From the NCBI GenBank assembly GCA_030549955.1, contig JAUQQI010000006.1:1-5771 (forward strand): a stretch of DNA of 5,771 nt, given 5' to 3'. The DNA comes from Chloroflexota bacterium (GTDB lineage: Bacteria > Chloroflexota > Dehalococcoidia > JAUQQI01). Numbering within the stretch: position 1 is the first letter of the stretch; every line of letters starts with the position of its first letter. Below the pieces are notes generated by a model. The model saw only the letters and a program-made list of their open reading frames with translations, had not been told where the DNA came from and searched no databases. Below, piece by piece: positions 4,808-5,771 of the stretch. The position numbers and the translations under genes were made by a program.

Positions 4808-5771
4808 CTGGCTTTCCCGCTACGGGTTTGTTATTGAAGGCCGCCTCCGGCGGCGCCGGCGCGGAGGGGGCACAGGCCCCCCGATCCTGGACGTGGGCAG
4901 CGGCCCTTACGGAATCGGATTCTGGACCGGCGAACCCTTTGTCGGGGTCGATTTAAGTTTCGAGACCCCGCCCCATCCGACTAACTTTGCCCTCAGGGCG
5001 GATGCGGCGGCGCTGCCCTTCGCCGACGGCGCCTTCGCAGAAGTGGTTCTGGCGGACCTTTTAGAGCACGTGCCCCCAGAGCGGCGGCCAACCGTCCTCT
5101 CCGAGGCCCTGCGGGTCGCCACCCGCCGGGTATATATAACCTTTCCGACCGGAGAAGCAGCCCGCCAGGCCGACCGGATTTTTGCCGATTACCACCGGCG
5201 GGTCTTCGGCACGACGCCGGACTGGTTCAATGAGCACGAAGCGTGGCCCCTCCCGAGACCGGAAGAGCTGGCGGCGTTTTTGACCCCCCTGGCCCAGGAA
5301 GGTAAGCTCACGTTCAGGATATTCCCAGGAGAAAATGCCATTTTTCATCTGATGCTTACTCTGGTAGACCACTTGCCCGGGAGTGGGGTCGCCTCGGGCG
5401 GTGGGCTGGTCCGGGCCGTAAAAGGGGAGGTCTCCGACTGGTTGGGCATCTTTCGCCGCGCCGCAGTCGGCAGCCCCTACCGTGTAAACTGCGTCATCGA
5501 GCTTGCCGGTCGGCCCGGGCCGCTGCTTGAGAAGCTCTCGGTTGCGCCCGACCTTTTCAGGGTGCTGGCCTGTCCGGTCTGCCGGCGAGGGCTTATTCCG
5601 GAACCGGAGGCACTACGGTGTCTCTGGTGCGGAACGGCTTACCTGCGGGAAGCGGCGCCTCGTGGCGGCGTGTGGAACCTTCTCCCGCAGTCGCCCACCA
5701 GGCGGCCTGATGCAGGGGTCCTCGAGCTTCAGGAGCACCTGGGTCTGGAGTTCGACCCCAGCGTCTTCGTA
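4800..5771 (+). CDS. SAM-dependent methyltransferase with C-terminal zinc ribbon (3' partial)
   Basis: The frame is open without a stop from ATG 4800 to the right edge (324 codons), so the gene is cut. Residues 29-115 form a class I (methyltransferase type 11-like) SAM-binding fold: motif I ILDVGSGPYG (29-38), acidic D51 in VGVDLS, D68 followed by ALPFADGAF (71-79), then VVLADLLEHVP (82-92), and VYITFPTG after the next helix. Residues 120-240 are a less conserved region, probably for substrate choice. C258-x2-C261 and C274-x2-C277, in the context LACPVCRRGL...LRCLWCGTAYL...GVWNLLP, resemble a Trm112-like zinc ribbon. The chain continues past it. The ATG overlaps the fliS end by eight bases (ATGCTTAA) and has GAGG only three bases ahead, suggesting translational coupling to fliS. 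The substrate is unknown; next to flagellin and fliS, modification of flagellin or its glycan is likely. It does not look like FliB-type flagellin lysine methylase to me, though that cannot be excluded. Confidence 0.85.
   Translation, partial: MLNWLSRYGFVIEGRLRRRRRGGGTGPPILDVGSGPYGIGFWTGEPFVGVDLSFETPPHPTNFALRADAAALPFADGAFAEVVLADLLEHVPPERRPTVLSEALRVATRRVYITFPTGEAARQADRIFADYHRRVFGTTPDWFNEHEAWPLPRPEELAAFLTPLAQEGKLTFRIFPGENAIFHLMLTLVDHLPGSGVASGGGLVRAVKGEVSDWLGIFRRAAVGSPYRVNCVIELAGRPGPLLEKLSVAPDLFRVLACPVCRRGLIPEPEALRCLWCGTAYLREAAPRGGVWNLLPQSPTRRPDAGVLELQEHLGLEFDPSVFV

Noticed and set aside
4866..4881. Hairpin GGGGGC/GCCCCC early in the methyltransferase gene
   Set aside because: It is only 6 bp, lies within a GC-rich coding region and has no T tract; chance is likely.

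Overview
The window is a GC-rich stretch of late flagellar genes, all on the + strand and closely packed. Strong AAGGAGG-type ribosome binding sites, use of TTG starts, a short FlgD without the inserted Ig-like domain, and the order fliK-flgD-flgE point to a Gram-positive-type (Bacillota/Clostridia-like) motile bacterium. The genus cannot be fixed from this sequence; a GC-rich thermophilic clostridial lineage is only a guess.

Layout. (1) Bases 1-992 hold the C-terminal part of the hook-length ruler FliK, cut by the left edge. (2) 1009-1410 is flgD, the hook cap/scaffold. (3) 1423-2658 is flgE, the hook protein. (4) 2676-3266 encodes an unrecognised 196-residue protein with a Pro/Ala-rich N-terminal half and a C-terminal half resembling a bacterial Ig-like (Big-1/carboxypeptidase-regulatory type) beta-sandwich. 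The transcript then ends at a strong intrinsic terminator (3283-3322). (5) A candidate sigma-28 (SigD/FliA) promoter overlaps the 3' edge of that terminator and drives a separate unit: a leader with a GGA-containing hairpin, then a minimal 279-residue flagellin at 3430-4269. (6) A long GC-rich hairpin with only three T's follows, then the flagellin chaperone gene fliS (4454-4807). (7) Overlapping the end of fliS by 8 bases is a large gene that runs off the right edge. It encodes a SAM-dependent methyltransferase with a C-terminal four-cysteine zinc ribbon and is probably linked to flagellin or flagellar-glycan modification.

How it works together. FlgD caps the growing hook, FlgE polymerises under it, and FliK measures it and switches the export gate to late substrates. 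Flagellin, kept soluble by FliS, is then exported to build the filament. The terminator/sigma-28 promoter boundary at about 3283-3341 separates hook genes from filament genes and fits this order. The two least explained parts are the Ig-like protein placed exactly at the hook/filament boundary and the methyltransferase-zinc ribbon protein coupled to fliS. No tRNA, rRNA, CRISPR array, insertion sequence or attachment site was seen.
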